A DNA stretch of 64,000 nt from Marinomonas sp. THO17 (GCF_040436405.1 NZ_AP031575.1:3785501-3849500), one strand, 5' to 3'. Shown: positions 9,326-16,842, counted from the first letter of the stretch. Numbers and translations: made by a program. Notes: generated from the sequence alone by a model not told the origin.

Positions 9326-11004
9326 ACAAAACAAACCAACAGTCTTTAGCTCGGCTTTCTTTAGCAAAACTACTATTGGCCAACCCTTGGGGCTTTCTTG
9401 TGCCTGTGTTAACCGGGGTGGCGTCCAGTGTGGCGGGGGTGGCGTTATTAGGCGTGTCGGGCTGGTTCATCTCCGCGGCGGGATTAGCAACGGCCTTGGG
9501 CACCGCCTTGGTCTTTAACTACCTCACCCCGGGGGCCATTGTTCGAGGCTTGGCGATCCTTCGAACGGCAGGGCGTTATGGCGAGCAAGTCACGGCGCAC
9601 AATCATTTATTGGGCTTATTGCGCACCTTGCGACTTTGGCTATGGGATCAGCGTGTTGCCAAGCCGATTGCCGACCTAGATAAACAAAGCCGGGGCGACT
9701 TATTACAACGCTTAGTAAGCGATCTGGATCAGATCATTCGTTGGCCGCTGGTGGTGTTTTTACCTTGGCTTTATGCCTTGCTTGGCTATGTGGGCGTGGG
9801 TATTTTTGCCTATTTTATCGATCCAATTTTACTTTGGCCCCTTGCTATCGCCGCGGTTTGTCATTTACTGATTTTGCCTTATGCGTGTGGTCGTTTCGCT
9901 TCCCGTGCCGTTCACGTAGGACAGAGTCTTGGGGTGCACAGACGAGGGCGTTTTGTGAGTTTGTTTTCTGCCTTGATTACCCTAACCATACGCGGACATT
10001 GGCAAGATTACGCGGCACGTCTTGAACAATTAGACAAGCGACAACAACGCATGGAAGTGAGAATTCAACAGGCCATCCGTTGGGGGCGTTTGTTGGCGTA
10101 CTTAGTCACCATCGGCTTGTTGGTAAGCGTCTTTCTTTTATTGGGTGACTCAAGTAATGGGTATGAAAAAGGTGCCATGAGTTGGCAACTCAAAACGTCC
10201 GTGTCAGGGACTTGGTTGGTGGGCTTAGTGTTGGCCTTGCTGGCGGTGAATGAGCTGGTGTTACCATTGGTTCAATCCTTTGTGGCACAAGGCCAGTCGC
10301 AAGTGGGCTTGCGCCGTTTGAACCAGATTCAACAAGCGCTTCCTCTCTTAGCAAAGCAACCAGTAGGCAGGCTTAACCAGCTTTCATTGCAAGATTGGCG
10401 TGGTTACCACCTAGGGAGCGGCTTGGGCAATCAGCCAATACATCTTGAGATACAGAGTGGTGACACAGTGTGGCTGCGTGGTGCCAGCGGCACAGGAAAA
10501 TCCACCTTATTGGCCTCCATTGCCGGAGATTGTTTAGCCACGGGCAAGGCGCAGGTGAATCACCAAGCCTGCGACCTATACGACAACCCGGACTTTCAAG
10601 GTCAACTTAGCTACTTACCCCAATCGCCTTATGTGTTCCAACAAAGCATTGCAGCCAACCTAATGCTAGGTAAAGCCGATGCCAGCGACGAAGAAATGTG
10701 GGCCGTATTGGAAGCTGTCGCATTGACCGATTGGGTCAGAGGATTAGAAAAAGGACTGAGCACCTTACTTAGCTCACAAGGCCGCGACCTTTCTGGCGGA
10801 CAACGCAAACGCCTCGCCTTAGCAAGACTGCTCCTGCGCCGCGCTCCTTTATTGCTGCTAGACGAACCTTTTGACGGTCTAGACAAAGCCACCATCGAAC
10901 GCATTTGTCATGCTTTGAGTAATGACTATCAACCTGACATGCTGATCTTGGTGAGTCACATTGAGAGTCCATTGTCGGAGCAAGCAAGAGTCATTGAGTT
11001 ATAA
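9322..11004 (+). CDS. cydC: ABC exporter CydC (thiol reductant export, cytochrome bd assembly)
   Basis: A 560-residue half-transporter, partner of CydD in the heterodimeric CydDC exporter. The N-terminal membrane domain includes GVSGWFISAAGLATA. The ATPase domain has Walker A GASGTGKST, signature DLSGGQRKR and Walker B LLLLDEPFDGLD. The start overlaps the cydD stop by 4 nt (ATGA), which implies translational coupling. It is the last gene of the cyd operon. The following 800 bp are repeats, and only a weak C/G-rich hairpin (about 11010-11028) is seen as a possible terminator. Confidence 0.93.
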   Translation: MNKTNQQSLARLSLAKLLLANPWGFLVPVLTGVASSVAGVALLGVSGWFISAAGLATALGTALVFNYLTPGAIVRGLAILRTAGRYGEQVTAHNHLLGLLRTLRLWLWDQRVAKPIADLDKQSRGDLLQRLVSDLDQIIRWPLVVFLPWLYALLGYVGVGIFAYFIDPILLWPLAIAAVCHLLILPYACGRFASRAVHVGQSLGVHRRGRFVSLFSALITLTIRGHWQDYAARLEQLDKRQQRMEVRIQQAIRWGRLLAYLVTIGLLVSVFLLLGDSSNGYEKGAMSWQLKTSVSGTWLVGLVLALLAVNELVLPLVQSFVAQGQSQVGLRRLNQIQQALPLLAKQPVGRLNQLSLQDWRGYHLGSGLGNQPIHLEIQSGDTVWLRGASGTGKSTLLASIAGDCLATGKAQVNHQACDLYDNPDFQGQLSYLPQSPYVFQQSIAANLMLGKADASDEEMWAVLEAVALTDWVRGLEKGLSTLLSSQGRDLSGGQRKRLALARLLLRRAPLLLLDEPFDGLDKATIERICHALSNDYQPDMLILVSHIESPLSEQARVIEL

Positions 11005-11061
11005 ATTTCTTCCCCTTATCAAGGGGGGGTTATTGATCCTGAGAGTTTTTGGTTTTCCTCG

Positions 11062-11220
11062 GATTGGCTTTGGTTGGGGCGCTTTTTTCCGCCCTGCTAG
11101 GCGGGTAACTTTTGCCAATCGATGCAAAAGTAACCAAAAAATCTTTTGAGTCCTTTCGCACATTCAGGAACGTGTCGAGCATTTTTTGCTAACAGGCTCG
11201 TTGCCTCTTTTTACGTTTAA
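11062..11220 (+). repeat. Dispersed intergenic repeat, copy 1
   Basis: A 159-bp element nearly identical to 11428-11586. It starts GATTGGCTTTGGTTGGGG, contains the hairpin CCGCC-ctgcta-GGCGG and a second hairpin ACTTTTG/CAAAAGT, and ends in ...TTTTTACGTTTAA. It creates spurious ORFs ending in a CKSNQKIF-like peptide. It lies directly after cydC. The 11005-11812 interval holds only this repeat family and no supported gene. Confidence 0.85.
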
Positions 11221-11346
11221 GACATTTCGCACATTCCGCCAGCTTTGGCGCCTAGGTGTTACAAAAAGGCAATTTAAAATACAACTTTGGTTTACAGTAA
11301 AAGTTGTATTTTGGTTTTTATTGAACAAGTTTATTTTTATTGTGCC

Positions 11347-11396
11347 TGAGGGTTTTTGGTTTTCCTCTGATTGGCTTTGGTTGGGGAGCATTATTT
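11347..11396 (+). repeat. Partial copy of the dispersed intergenic repeat
   Basis: This segment repeats only the left end of the element (GGTTTTCCTCTGATTGGCTT and the following GGTTGGGG) and then diverges. It lies 31 bp before the full copy at 11428. Confidence 0.6.
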
Positions 11397-11427
11397 TATA
11401 CTGCCCGAGACTTCGATGTTTACTTCT

Positions 11428-11586
11428 GATTGGCTTTGGTTGGGGCGCTTTTTTCCGCCCTGCTAGGCGGGTAACTTTTGCCAAACGATGCAAAAGTAAC
11501 CAAAAAATCTTTTGAGTCCTTTCGCACATTCAGGAACGTGTCGAGCATTTTTTGCTAACAGGCTCATTGCTTCTTTTTACGTTTAA
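11428..11586 (+). repeat. Dispersed intergenic repeat, copy 2
   Basis: A 159-bp direct repeat of 11062-11220 with only a few substitutions (for example CCAATCG versus CCAAACG, and CTCGTTGCC versus CTCATTGCT). Both hairpins are intact. After it, a C/G-rich stretch at 11618-11660 (TCCCCTT...AAGGGAAGGG then GGGTGGGGTT) is another palindrome-like intergenic element. Confidence 0.85.
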
Positions 11587-11701
11587 AAGTGTTTCACACT
11601 TTATGAAATCTCATGTTCCCTCCCCTTATGTCTTTAAGGGAAGGGCTAGGGTGGGGTTAGTCCAGCAGCCTCAGACAAATTCAGAGTAAACCGCGATAAA
11701 A

Positions 11702-11732
11702 GTAGGTCTTATAAGCGCAGCGCCATCAGACA
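11702..11732 (+). repeat. 31-bp direct repeat, left of brnTA
   Basis: GTAGGTCTTATAAGCGCAGC and the following CGCCATCAGACA match 12336-12366 at 28 of 31 positions. The two copies bracket the toxin-antitoxin pair. The core AAGCGCAGC-CCATC resembles a short repeat scattered in many proteobacterial genomes (known from general experience, not checked here). Confidence 0.7.
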
Positions 11733-11812
11733 GGCTAAATCAAACAAGATTAATTCCATCAAACCAAATGCCGTTTCTTGCAGGATGAGTAAAAAAAGCA
11801 TATTTTTTACTC

Positions 11813-12076
11813 ATGCATGTATTTGAATTTGACCAACTAAAAAGTGATGCGAATTTAGCTAAACATGGAATCGACTTCAATGAAGCTCAGAGACTGTGGG
11901 ATGATTCAATGTTGCTCGAAATTCCCGCCAAAACAGAAGATGAAGAAAGGTATGTTGTCATTGGCCGTATGGATGATAAGCATTGGACCGCTGTTATCAC
12001 ATACAGGAACAACAATATAAGGATCATATCAGTGCGGCGCGCAAGAAAATCAGAGGTAATCTTATATGAAAGCTAA
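11813..12076 (+). CDS. brnT: BrnT-family toxin (type II toxin-antitoxin)
   Basis: An 87-residue protein with the full BrnT pattern. It opens with FEFDQLKSDANLAKHGIDF (the D-x-x-K-xx-xN-xxKHG-I-F motif), continues with a WDD segment, and has the core strand RYVVIGRMDDKHWTAVITYR. It ends IRIISVRRARKSE, matching the conserved R-I-I-S-A-R-x-A-x-x-x-E. BrnT is a RelE-fold ribonuclease that stops translation. Its gene precedes and overlaps brnA by 11 nt, the usual toxin-first order of this family. The start ATG at 11813 lacks a clear ribosome binding site. Confidence 0.92.
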   Translation: MHVFEFDQLKSDANLAKHGIDFNEAQRLWDDSMLLEIPAKTEDEERYVVIGRMDDKHWTAVITYRNNNIRIISVRRARKSEVILYES

Positions 12077-12311
12077 AGAATTTGATGACAAATTTGATAC
12101 AGGAGAAGACTTGCTAGAGCAGCTTGATGTGTCAAAAGCCCAGCGTCCTTTACAGAAGCAAAAGAGAATCAACGTAGACATTCCAGAATGGATGATAGAC
12201 TCGCTTGATAAAGAAGCTCGTCGAATCGGAGTGACTCGTCAGTCCATCATAAAAGTCTGGTTGGCCGAAAGGCTAGAACAGTCAGAATCCTTGGATCGCA
12301 TCGACCGTTAA
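12066..12311 (+). CDS. brnA: BrnA-family antitoxin (ribbon-helix-helix)
   Basis: An 81-residue protein. The N-terminus (EFDDKFDTGEDLLEQLDVSK) matches the BrnA opening that contacts the toxin. The C-terminal half is a ribbon-helix-helix DNA-binding domain (KRINVDIPEWMIDSLDKEA then GVTRQSIIKVWLAERLE). BrnA neutralises BrnT and represses the operon as a tetramer. The start overlaps the brnT stop region by 11 nt, so the two are translated together. Confidence 0.92.
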   Translation: MKAKEFDDKFDTGEDLLEQLDVSKAQRPLQKQKRINVDIPEWMIDSLDKEARRIGVTRQSIIKVWLAERLEQSESLDRIDR

Positions 12312-12335
12312 ACAGGGTAGCGTAAATTACGATCT

Positions 12336-12366
12336 GTAGGTTTGATAAGCGCAGCACCATCAGACA
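12336..12366 (+). repeat. 31-bp direct repeat, right of brnTA
   Basis: GTAGGTTTGATAAGCGCAGC and the following ACCATCAGACA form the second copy of the repeat at 11702-11732 (28/31 identical). It lies 24 bp after the brnA stop. Confidence 0.7.
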
Positions 12367-12405
12367 CACATAAATGTTTAATCTGCCTTAGATTTCTTAG
12401 TTTTT

Positions 12406-12628
12406 CTCTCATTGGTTTTGGTTGGGGAGCATTTTTCCGCCTTTTAACTCTGGGAAAGGCTAAGCGGGTAACTTCTTTTCTTGAATTCAGGAGTAGCGCC
12501 ACAAAACACTCTTTTCAAAAGTAACCAAAAAGTCGCTTTATTCCTTTCGCGCATTCCGTTACTGGATTAAAAAGTGTGTCGAGCATTTTTTGCTAACAGG
12601 CTCATTGCTTCTTTTTACGTTTAAAGCG
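12406..12628 (+). repeat. Dispersed intergenic repeat, copy 3 (longer variant)
   Basis: The same family as 11062 and 11428, with extra sequence in the middle (CTCTGGGAAAGGCTAAGCGG and GAATTCAGGAGTAGCGCCA). The ends CATTGGTTTTGGTTGGGGAG and GTGTCGAGCATTTTTTGCTA are shared. It causes a spurious 60-residue ORF. The 12312-13062 interval holds repeats and no supported gene. Confidence 0.8.
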
Positions 12629-12663
12629 TTTTGTACTTCCCGAGGTTTATATATGTGCTCCTC

Positions 12664-12710
12664 TTTGGCTTTGGCTTTGGCTTTGGCTTTGGCTTTGGCT
12701 TTGGCTTTGG
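12664..12710 (+). repeat. Hexanucleotide microsatellite (TTTGGC)n, about 7.8 copies
   Basis: TTTGGC is repeated in tandem over 47 bp. It lies exactly where the dispersed repeat has its single GGCTTTGGTTGGGG, so it looks like an expansion inside a fourth, incomplete copy (12660-12795). That copy keeps the GGGAAAGGCTAAGCGGGTAA and GAATTCAGGAGTAGCGCCA segments. Confidence 0.85.
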
Positions 12711-13062
12711 TCGGGGAGCATTTTTCTGTCTTTTAACTCTGGGAAAGGCTAAGCGGGTAACGTCTTTTCTTGAATTCAGGAGTAGCGCCATAAAGTGCCT
12801 AAGTGCGTAGGTTGTCTATCTTCTTGCCACTTAGCTTGGAAAGAGGTAAAACTACAAAGATAAGTGAGAAAAAAGGCTCAAAGTAGAGTGCTCAGTAAGA
12901 TGTAACCGCGAAAGCGCTTAAAAACGAACCGCAAAAAATACAGGGAAGTCATATCATGAAAAAGCAAATTCCCTATATAAAGCGGCGGCCGCTCAACAGA
13001 TGGTTATAACTACGAGTGCGTCGTACTATAACTCTTAATTGTTAAGTGTCAAAGGAGTTCAT

Positions 13063-13371
13063 GTGCAAGATCATGTTGCGCTAGCTAAGAAAGTCCTTTC
13101 CCAAAATACAAAGGTGCTTTATGGAATATTTGGCATTATTGATACATCTGGTTATTTTCCGCCACGAGGCTTCCTGAATGAGTTTTTGTTGAGAGGAAGT
13201 GATCCTTGCGATCAAGATGGAAGAATGGAGGAATGGATACCATTTGAGTTAAGTTCAGAGGAATACAACTTAATACTGTTGTGGTGGCAGTCAAAATACC
13301 CTGGAACAGTTGTAGATAGCTTGAACTCAGAAAATTGGAATGATTGGGTTCAAGAAATCCTAGAAAATTAG
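13063..13371 (+). CDS. Hypothetical protein in a cassette-like unit
   Basis: A 102-residue soluble protein of unknown family. It is acidic, with clusters of aromatic residues (GIFGIIDTSGYFPPRG, LILLWWQSKYPG, NWNDWVQEI). GTG 13063 is preferred over TTG 13039 because AAGGAG ends 5 nt before it. The unit begins just after GTTAAGT (13041-13047), which fits the GTTRRRY core of an integron recombination site. It is followed at 13392 by the complementary core ACTTAAC. Base composition is lower in G+C than in cydDC. No function is proposed. Confidence 0.6.
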   Translation: MQDHVALAKKVLSQNTKVLYGIFGIIDTSGYFPPRGFLNEFLLRGSDPCDQDGRMEEWIPFELSSEEYNLILLWWQSKYPGTVVDSLNSENWNDWVQEILEN

Positions 13372-13391
13372 TATGTTAATTTATCAAAAAC

Positions 13392-13446
13392 ACTTAACAA
13401 GCAAAGGCAGCAACGCCCACTGCGGCCGCAGCTTTAGGCGTAAGGA
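13392..13446 (+). other. Putative degenerate attC site
   Basis: The segment starts ACTTAAC, the exact complement of the GTTAAGT found at the left end of the preceding unit. It contains CTGCGGCCGCAG (a perfect 12-bp palindrome) and ends near GGCGTAAGG, where a GTTRRRY core would be expected but is imperfect. Confidence 0.35.
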
Positions 13447-13479
13447 TAAAACCGAGACTGAAAGAGCTGATAATTTAAA

Positions 13480-13938
13480 ATGGAAAAGAAACCGCTATAT
13501 AGAAAAGTAAACACCAGGGCTAGAGGTGTATATCATCACAAAGGTGGTGATTACAGACATCAGAGAAATTCGAAAAATCCTGATAGAGTTGGTATGAAAC
13601 AGAGTGTTGAGAGGGGGCTCGATTATACACCTCTTTTTAAATTTCTTTTGTCAAAAGTTGGTTCCGTTTGGAGCGAAGTTCATTCGGAGGCTGTTTCACG
13701 ATTAGATAAGGAAGCTCCTATATACTGGATGGTCTCCGAAAATAAAGATTCTGCTGAGGAATATATTAGGGCAGGCGAAAATTCTTATTATAGCGGGCTT
13801 TACGTGGATGCTGGTGGTATTTTACGAGTTACGGAGCCAGAAATCGGTCCAGAAACTCTAGATCCCTGCTGTAAATGCTGTACGCATACTTTTAACGGAG
13901 TTGTATTTACTAAAAAATATCAACCCAAAAGAAAATAA
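13480..13938 (+). CDS. Hypothetical protein with Cys-rich C-terminus
   Basis: A 152-residue soluble protein of unknown family. The N-terminal third is basic (RKVNTRARGVYHHKGGDYRH). The middle contains FKFLLSKVGSVWSEVHSEA and an acidic stretch. The C-terminus has DPCCKCCTHTFNGVVF, a CC-x-CC-x-H cluster that could bind zinc. The end is basic (KKYQPKRK). It is a stand-alone gene on the same strand as its neighbours, between a possible attC site and a REP-like hairpin. No signal peptide or membrane segment is visible. Confidence 0.65.
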   Translation: MEKKPLYRKVNTRARGVYHHKGGDYRHQRNSKNPDRVGMKQSVERGLDYTPLFKFLLSKVGSVWSEVHSEAVSRLDKEAPIYWMVSENKDSAEEYIRAGENSYYSGLYVDAGGILRVTEPEIGPETLDPCCKCCTHTFNGVVFTKKYQPKRK

Positions 13939-13951
13939 TTAGGAATAATTA

Positions 13952-13999
13952 GGGTCAGAGTAAAATTAAATATTATTCTACTTTGGCCCCTTTTAATTT
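13952..13999. repeat. REP-like imperfect hairpin
   Basis: GGGTCAGAGTA (13952-13962) and TACTTTGGCCC (13979-13989) pair at 9 of 11 positions. AAAATTAAA and TTTTAATTT flank further. The GGGTCAGAGTAAAAT type of sequence is known beside RAYT-class transposases, but no transposase is present here. The rest of 13939-14231 is AT-rich and holds no gene; ACGCGCATGC occurs twice (near 14083 and 14189). Confidence 0.45.
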
Positions 14000-14231
14000 G
14001 AAGTGCCAACTTTTGTCTCGTTTTTTCTAAAAAATAATCACAGTATGACGTGTTGTGCTTACCTAAAAGAAAAGTGAAATAACGCGCATGCTGGTTTTTC
14101 CAGATTTGGATTTTGTTAATAGGTTTTTTTAAAGTATTACTTTTCAATTGCTTGTAAAGGTATTGGCGAAATTTTTGAATTGTCTAAACGCGCATGCGTA
14201 CTATTAAAATGTTAAGTTCCTCGGAGAGAAC

Positions 14232-14690
14232 GTGAATATTCGGAAGATTGAAGAGTCGGATGTTGAAGCTGTAAGTGCAATTTGTATGGCTTCATTTTCA
14301 GAGTCAGTTGCAAGCAGTTTGTCTGAGGAAGGGATTTCTACTTTTTCAAAAATTGCTGCGAGTGACGCCTTTCTTCAAAGAACAAGAGAAGATAATTTAA
14401 TCCTTGTCTCAGAGAGTGGCGGAAAAATCTTAGGAATAGTAGAGTTAAAAGAGGGTCGTCACATTGCCATGCTTTTTGTCTCCCCCGAGTTCCAAAAGAA
14501 AGGTATTGGAAGGGAGTTGCTTTTATCAGCACTGAGCTTTGCGAGAGTCGATATTGTAACTGTGAGAGCTTCTCTATCCTCAGTTCCTGCGTATATAAAG
14601 TATGGTTTCGAGTGCAAAGGAGAGGTTGGAGAGGCAGCAGGGTTAGTTTATCAGCCAATGGAAATCGAACTTAATAAGCGCGTCAATTAG
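14232..14690 (+). CDS. GNAT-family N-acetyltransferase (cassette-like)
   Basis: A 152-residue GNAT protein. It opens NIRKIEESDVEAVSAICMAS. The core strand HIAMLFVSPEFQKKGIGREL carries the acetyl-CoA loop QKKGIG, and the C-terminus has SSVPAYIKYGFECKGE. The substrate is unknown; the fold resembles small-molecule or antibiotic-type acetyltransferases often found in mobile cassettes. The start is GTG 14232 with GGAGAG 7 nt upstream. A GTTAAGT core lies 15 bp before the start (14211), and the stop codon falls inside the next palindrome. Confidence 0.82.
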   Translation: MNIRKIEESDVEAVSAICMASFSESVASSLSEEGISTFSKIAASDAFLQRTREDNLILVSESGGKILGIVELKEGRHIAMLFVSPEFQKKGIGRELLLSALSFARVDIVTVRASLSSVPAYIKYGFECKGEVGEAAGLVYQPMEIELNKRVN

Positions 14691-14727
14691 GATGCTCGCA
14701 AGCTCGCGCCTATTACGCGAGCGTTAT
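14672..14727 (+). other. Putative short attC site
   Basis: An imperfect palindrome overlaps the acetyltransferase stop codon. The arms around AAGCGCGTCAATTAGG and CCTATTACGCGAGCGTT pair with bulges. The right end GCGTTATAT is one base off the GTTRRRY core. Length and position fit a short attC. Confidence 0.4.
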
Positions 14728-14744
14728 ATGTATATGGGAGATAA

Positions 14745-15068
14745 ATGAAATTTAATCATTTAGGTATACCAACAAAAGATAGGTTTAAAGGAGAGATCGA
14801 TCTTCCTCATTTAAAAATGACGGTATCCGATCATGAAAACAATCCTTATGGTATACAGTGGCAAAGGTACTGGGATGATGCACCTTATCCAGAACTTGTT
14901 AAAACCGTTCCGCATGTTGCTTTTGAAGTCGATGATTTGCAAAAAGCAATAGAAGGTAAAAATGTAATTATTAAGCCTAACTCTCCTAGTAAAGGGTTGC
15001 TGGTAGCATTTATTGAGGAGAACGGAGCTCCAGTAGAGCTAATGCAGTATGAAGACAAAAACATATAA
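14745..15068 (+). CDS. VOC (glyoxalase/bleomycin-resistance fold) family protein
   Basis: A 107-residue protein with the vicinal-oxygen-chelate pattern: an opening strand MKFNHLGIPT, a middle VKTVPHVAFEVDDLQKAIEG typical of the second module, and an ending FIEENGAPVELMQYE with the metal-ligand-type Glu. It is short for the superfamily, so it may act as a dimer of half-modules. The substrate is unknown. A ribosome binding site (GGGAG) precedes ATG 14745. The stop codon overlaps the left core of the attC site at 15063, a typical integron cassette arrangement. Confidence 0.75.
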   Translation: MKFNHLGIPTKDRFKGEIDLPHLKMTVSDHENNPYGIQWQRYWDDAPYPELVKTVPHVAFEVDDLQKAIEGKNVIIKPNSPSKGLLVAFIEENGAPVELMQYEDKNI

Positions 15069-15176
15069 CAAGGCTTTCAAGCAGACCCTCAAAGCTGTGT
15101 TCTGTTTTGCAATGGCTTTGCCATTTTACAGCAAAACTCCACTCCACTTTAAGGGCTGCTTAACGCTGCGTTATAC
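15063..15176 (+). other. attC recombination site (integron cassette boundary)
   Basis: The left core ATATAAC (15063-15069) and right core GTTATAC (15170-15176) are complementary at 6 of 7 positions. Inside them, AAGCAGACCCT and AGGGCTGCTT pair with one extra A on the left arm, matching the extrahelical base of attC sites. The centre is a further imperfect palindrome (GTTTTGC...GCAAAAC, AATGGC-ttt-GCCATT). At 114 bp it is in the size range of Vibrio-type repeats. Confidence 0.75.
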
Positions 15177-15207
15177 TCCTTTGGAAATTTGAGTCTTCGG
15201 AGACAAT

Positions 15208-15639
15208 ATGAATGGTTCGTGTAATTGCAGTGCTGTCAGTTTTGTAGTTAATGCTAAAATCAATGGCCTATACCAGTGCCATTGTAAGCTATGTCAAAAG
15301 CAATCTGGTTCTACTTCAAATACGGCAGTTATCGTGCCATCTTCAACTTTTACTTGGGTGTCAGGCCAAGACTCTATTAGTCGCTGGGAAAAAGACTCTG
15401 GTTTTACAAGCCACTTTTGCAAAATCTGCGGGTGTCCAGTTCCAAACAAACTAAAAGGCACTGATTTCTACTGGATCCCAATGGGCCTTGTTAGTAATTT
15501 TGAAGTTAGTGTGACGACTCATATTTGCTGCCATTCCAAGGCAAGCTGGGATGTCATTCCTAAAACTGGTGAGCACTTTGAGGGTATGCCTGAAGATTTA
15601 GACTCATTTATCAGTGGTTTTCAAAATGGTGAGGTGTAA
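15208..15639 (+). CDS. GFA (glutathione-dependent formaldehyde-activating enzyme-like) family protein
   Basis: A 143-residue Mss4-like zinc-fold protein. The zinc and cysteine motifs are all present: CNCSAVSF at the N-terminus, CHCKLCQKQSGS (about residues 25-36), and CKICGCPVP (about residues 71-79). GFA proteins were named for Gfa of Paracoccus; most members have unknown substrates. A second GFA gene follows 65 bp downstream and a third is at 26716. The cassette begins right after the attC site at 15063-15176. The start ATG has a CGGAG-type ribosome binding site. Confidence 0.88.
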   Translation: MNGSCNCSAVSFVVNAKINGLYQCHCKLCQKQSGSTSNTAVIVPSSTFTWVSGQDSISRWEKDSGFTSHFCKICGCPVPNKLKGTDFYWIPMGLVSNFEVSVTTHICCHSKASWDVIPKTGEHFEGMPEDLDSFISGFQNGEV

Positions 15640-15704
15640 AGCGCATAGTAAGCGGCAGCATCTCGCACTCTTCGTGTGCTGGACATTAACCATCTGGAGT
15701 GTGT

Positions 15705-16058
15705 ATGACTGACAAGGAATATTCTGGTAGCTGCCATTGTGGTGAAGTTCAATTTAAAATTCTCACAGACTTCCCTGAATTGACCACTTGTGATTGCTCT
15801 ATTTGCGTTCGTAAAAATGCGCTTATGGTCAAGGTTCATGAGAGCAAATTTACCCTCATTAAGGGGGAAAACTTTTTAACGGAATATCAATTTCATACCA
15901 AAACGGCTCGACACTATTTTTGCAAAAAATGTGGTATTTACCCGTTTCATCGAAAACGTGTTACTCCTGATTATTTTGGCATTAATGTATATTGTTTAGA
16001 CAATTTCAGTCCTGAAGGTATTCGTGTTAGGGCAACAATAGGTGCGGGCATGGCGTAA
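15705..16058 (+). CDS. GFA family protein
   Basis: A 117-residue GFA/Mss4-fold protein. ATG 15705 is preferred over GTG 15699 because GGAG lies 5 nt before it. Motifs are CHCGEVQF (about residues 10-17), CDCSICVRKNA and CKKCGIYPFH. The last ligand motif departs from the usual C-x-x-C-G by replacing the third segment with IYPFH. It is not a recent duplicate of the GFA gene at 15208; the two share only the cysteine framework. No clear attC was seen between the two genes, only a short GC-rich stem-loop near 15648-15690. Confidence 0.86.
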   Translation: MTDKEYSGSCHCGEVQFKILTDFPELTTCDCSICVRKNALMVKVHESKFTLIKGENFLTEYQFHTKTARHYFCKKCGIYPFHRKRVTPDYFGINVYCLDNFSPEGIRVRATIGAGMA

Positions 16059-16060
16059 TG

Positions 16061-16180
16061 GTGAACAAGGCAAGGTTGTAACTTGTCCCGCTAAGAAGCG
16101 CTAACACGGCGGACCAAGGGGTCGCTTCTTCGTCGCTCAGCCCAGAGCTGAATGTGAGCAGTCTGCTCAACCTTCATTGC
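16061..16180 (+). other. Putative degenerate attC-like palindrome
   Basis: It begins GTGAACAAGGC, sharing AACAAGGC with the attC at 15063. Two nested perfect inverted repeats are present: AAGGTTG (16072)/CAACCTT (16168) and AAGAAGCG (16093)/CGCTTCTT (16123). The right GTTRRRY core is not recognisable. Confidence 0.35.
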
Positions 16181-16197
16181 ATTTTTAAGGAGAAAAC

Positions 16198-16836
16198 ATG
16201 GATTTAAACAACATCATTACCTTCATTGCGGTTGCAGCACTTTTGGTAATATCACCCGGTCCAAATGGTTTCCTTATAGCAAAAACGGTTCCTCTTTCAG
16301 GCCAAAAAGCTGGCTTTGCAAACGTTGGAGGATTTGTCGCTGCATTTTATGTGCATGGCTCTCTTTCTATATTTGGTATTTCCATTCTTTTGGTCCAATC
16401 AGCAATTGCTTTCACGGTTTTTAAAATGCTTGGCGCAGTTTACTTAATCTGGATAGGCATTAAGGCAATACGAAGTGCTTTTAACCAGACAGTATCACCA
16501 TCAGTCAAGTTGCCAGTAGAGAATCGCAATAAAGTTTCTATTCGTAACGCGTTCTTGGAAGGCTTTGTTACAAACGTTCTTAACCCAAAAGTGTCAATGT
16601 TCTATCTAGCAGCCTTTCCTCAATTTATTTCACTAGAAGGCAGTGCATTTAGTGCTTATGCGCTTGTCACAGCTCATTCAATGGTCAATCTCATTTGGTT
16701 CTCTATCATGGTACTGGCTTTTTCACGGATAAAAAGCGCGGCAAACCATCCAAAGTTCAAAACCTGGTTAAATTCAATCACAGGGGTTGTCTTTATTGGT
16801 TTTGGGGCGAAATTGGCTTTAATGCGAAGCAGCTAG
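16198..16836 (+). CDS. LysE/RhtB-family translocator
   Basis: A 212-residue inner-membrane protein with about six hydrophobic segments. The N-terminal family signature is VISPGPNGFLIAKT. The second half has GFVTNVLNPKVSMFYLAAFPQFI (NPK and FPQF motifs), and the protein ends FIGFGAKLALM. It is a predicted exporter of amino acids or related metabolites. A strong AAGGAG ribosome binding site precedes ATG 16198. It sits within the cassette-like run and is distinct from the copy at the window's left end. Confidence 0.88.
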   Translation: MDLNNIITFIAVAALLVISPGPNGFLIAKTVPLSGQKAGFANVGGFVAAFYVHGSLSIFGISILLVQSAIAFTVFKMLGAVYLIWIGIKAIRSAFNQTVSPSVKLPVENRNKVSIRNAFLEGFVTNVLNPKVSMFYLAAFPQFISLEGSAFSAYALVTAHSMVNLIWFSIMVLAFSRIKSAANHPKFKTWLNSITGVVFIGFGAKLALMRSS

Positions 16837-16842
16837 TAAGGT

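Noticed and set aside
10961..12524. Several ORFs of 60-121 residues around 11.0-12.5 kb on both strands
   Set aside because: They lie in the dispersed repeats and share the same repeat-derived peptide (GFGWGAFFRPA...). No ribosome binding site or family match.
15640..15704. attC site between the two GFA genes
   Set aside because: Only a short stem-loop is visible; no complementary outer cores were found, so the two genes may share one cassette.
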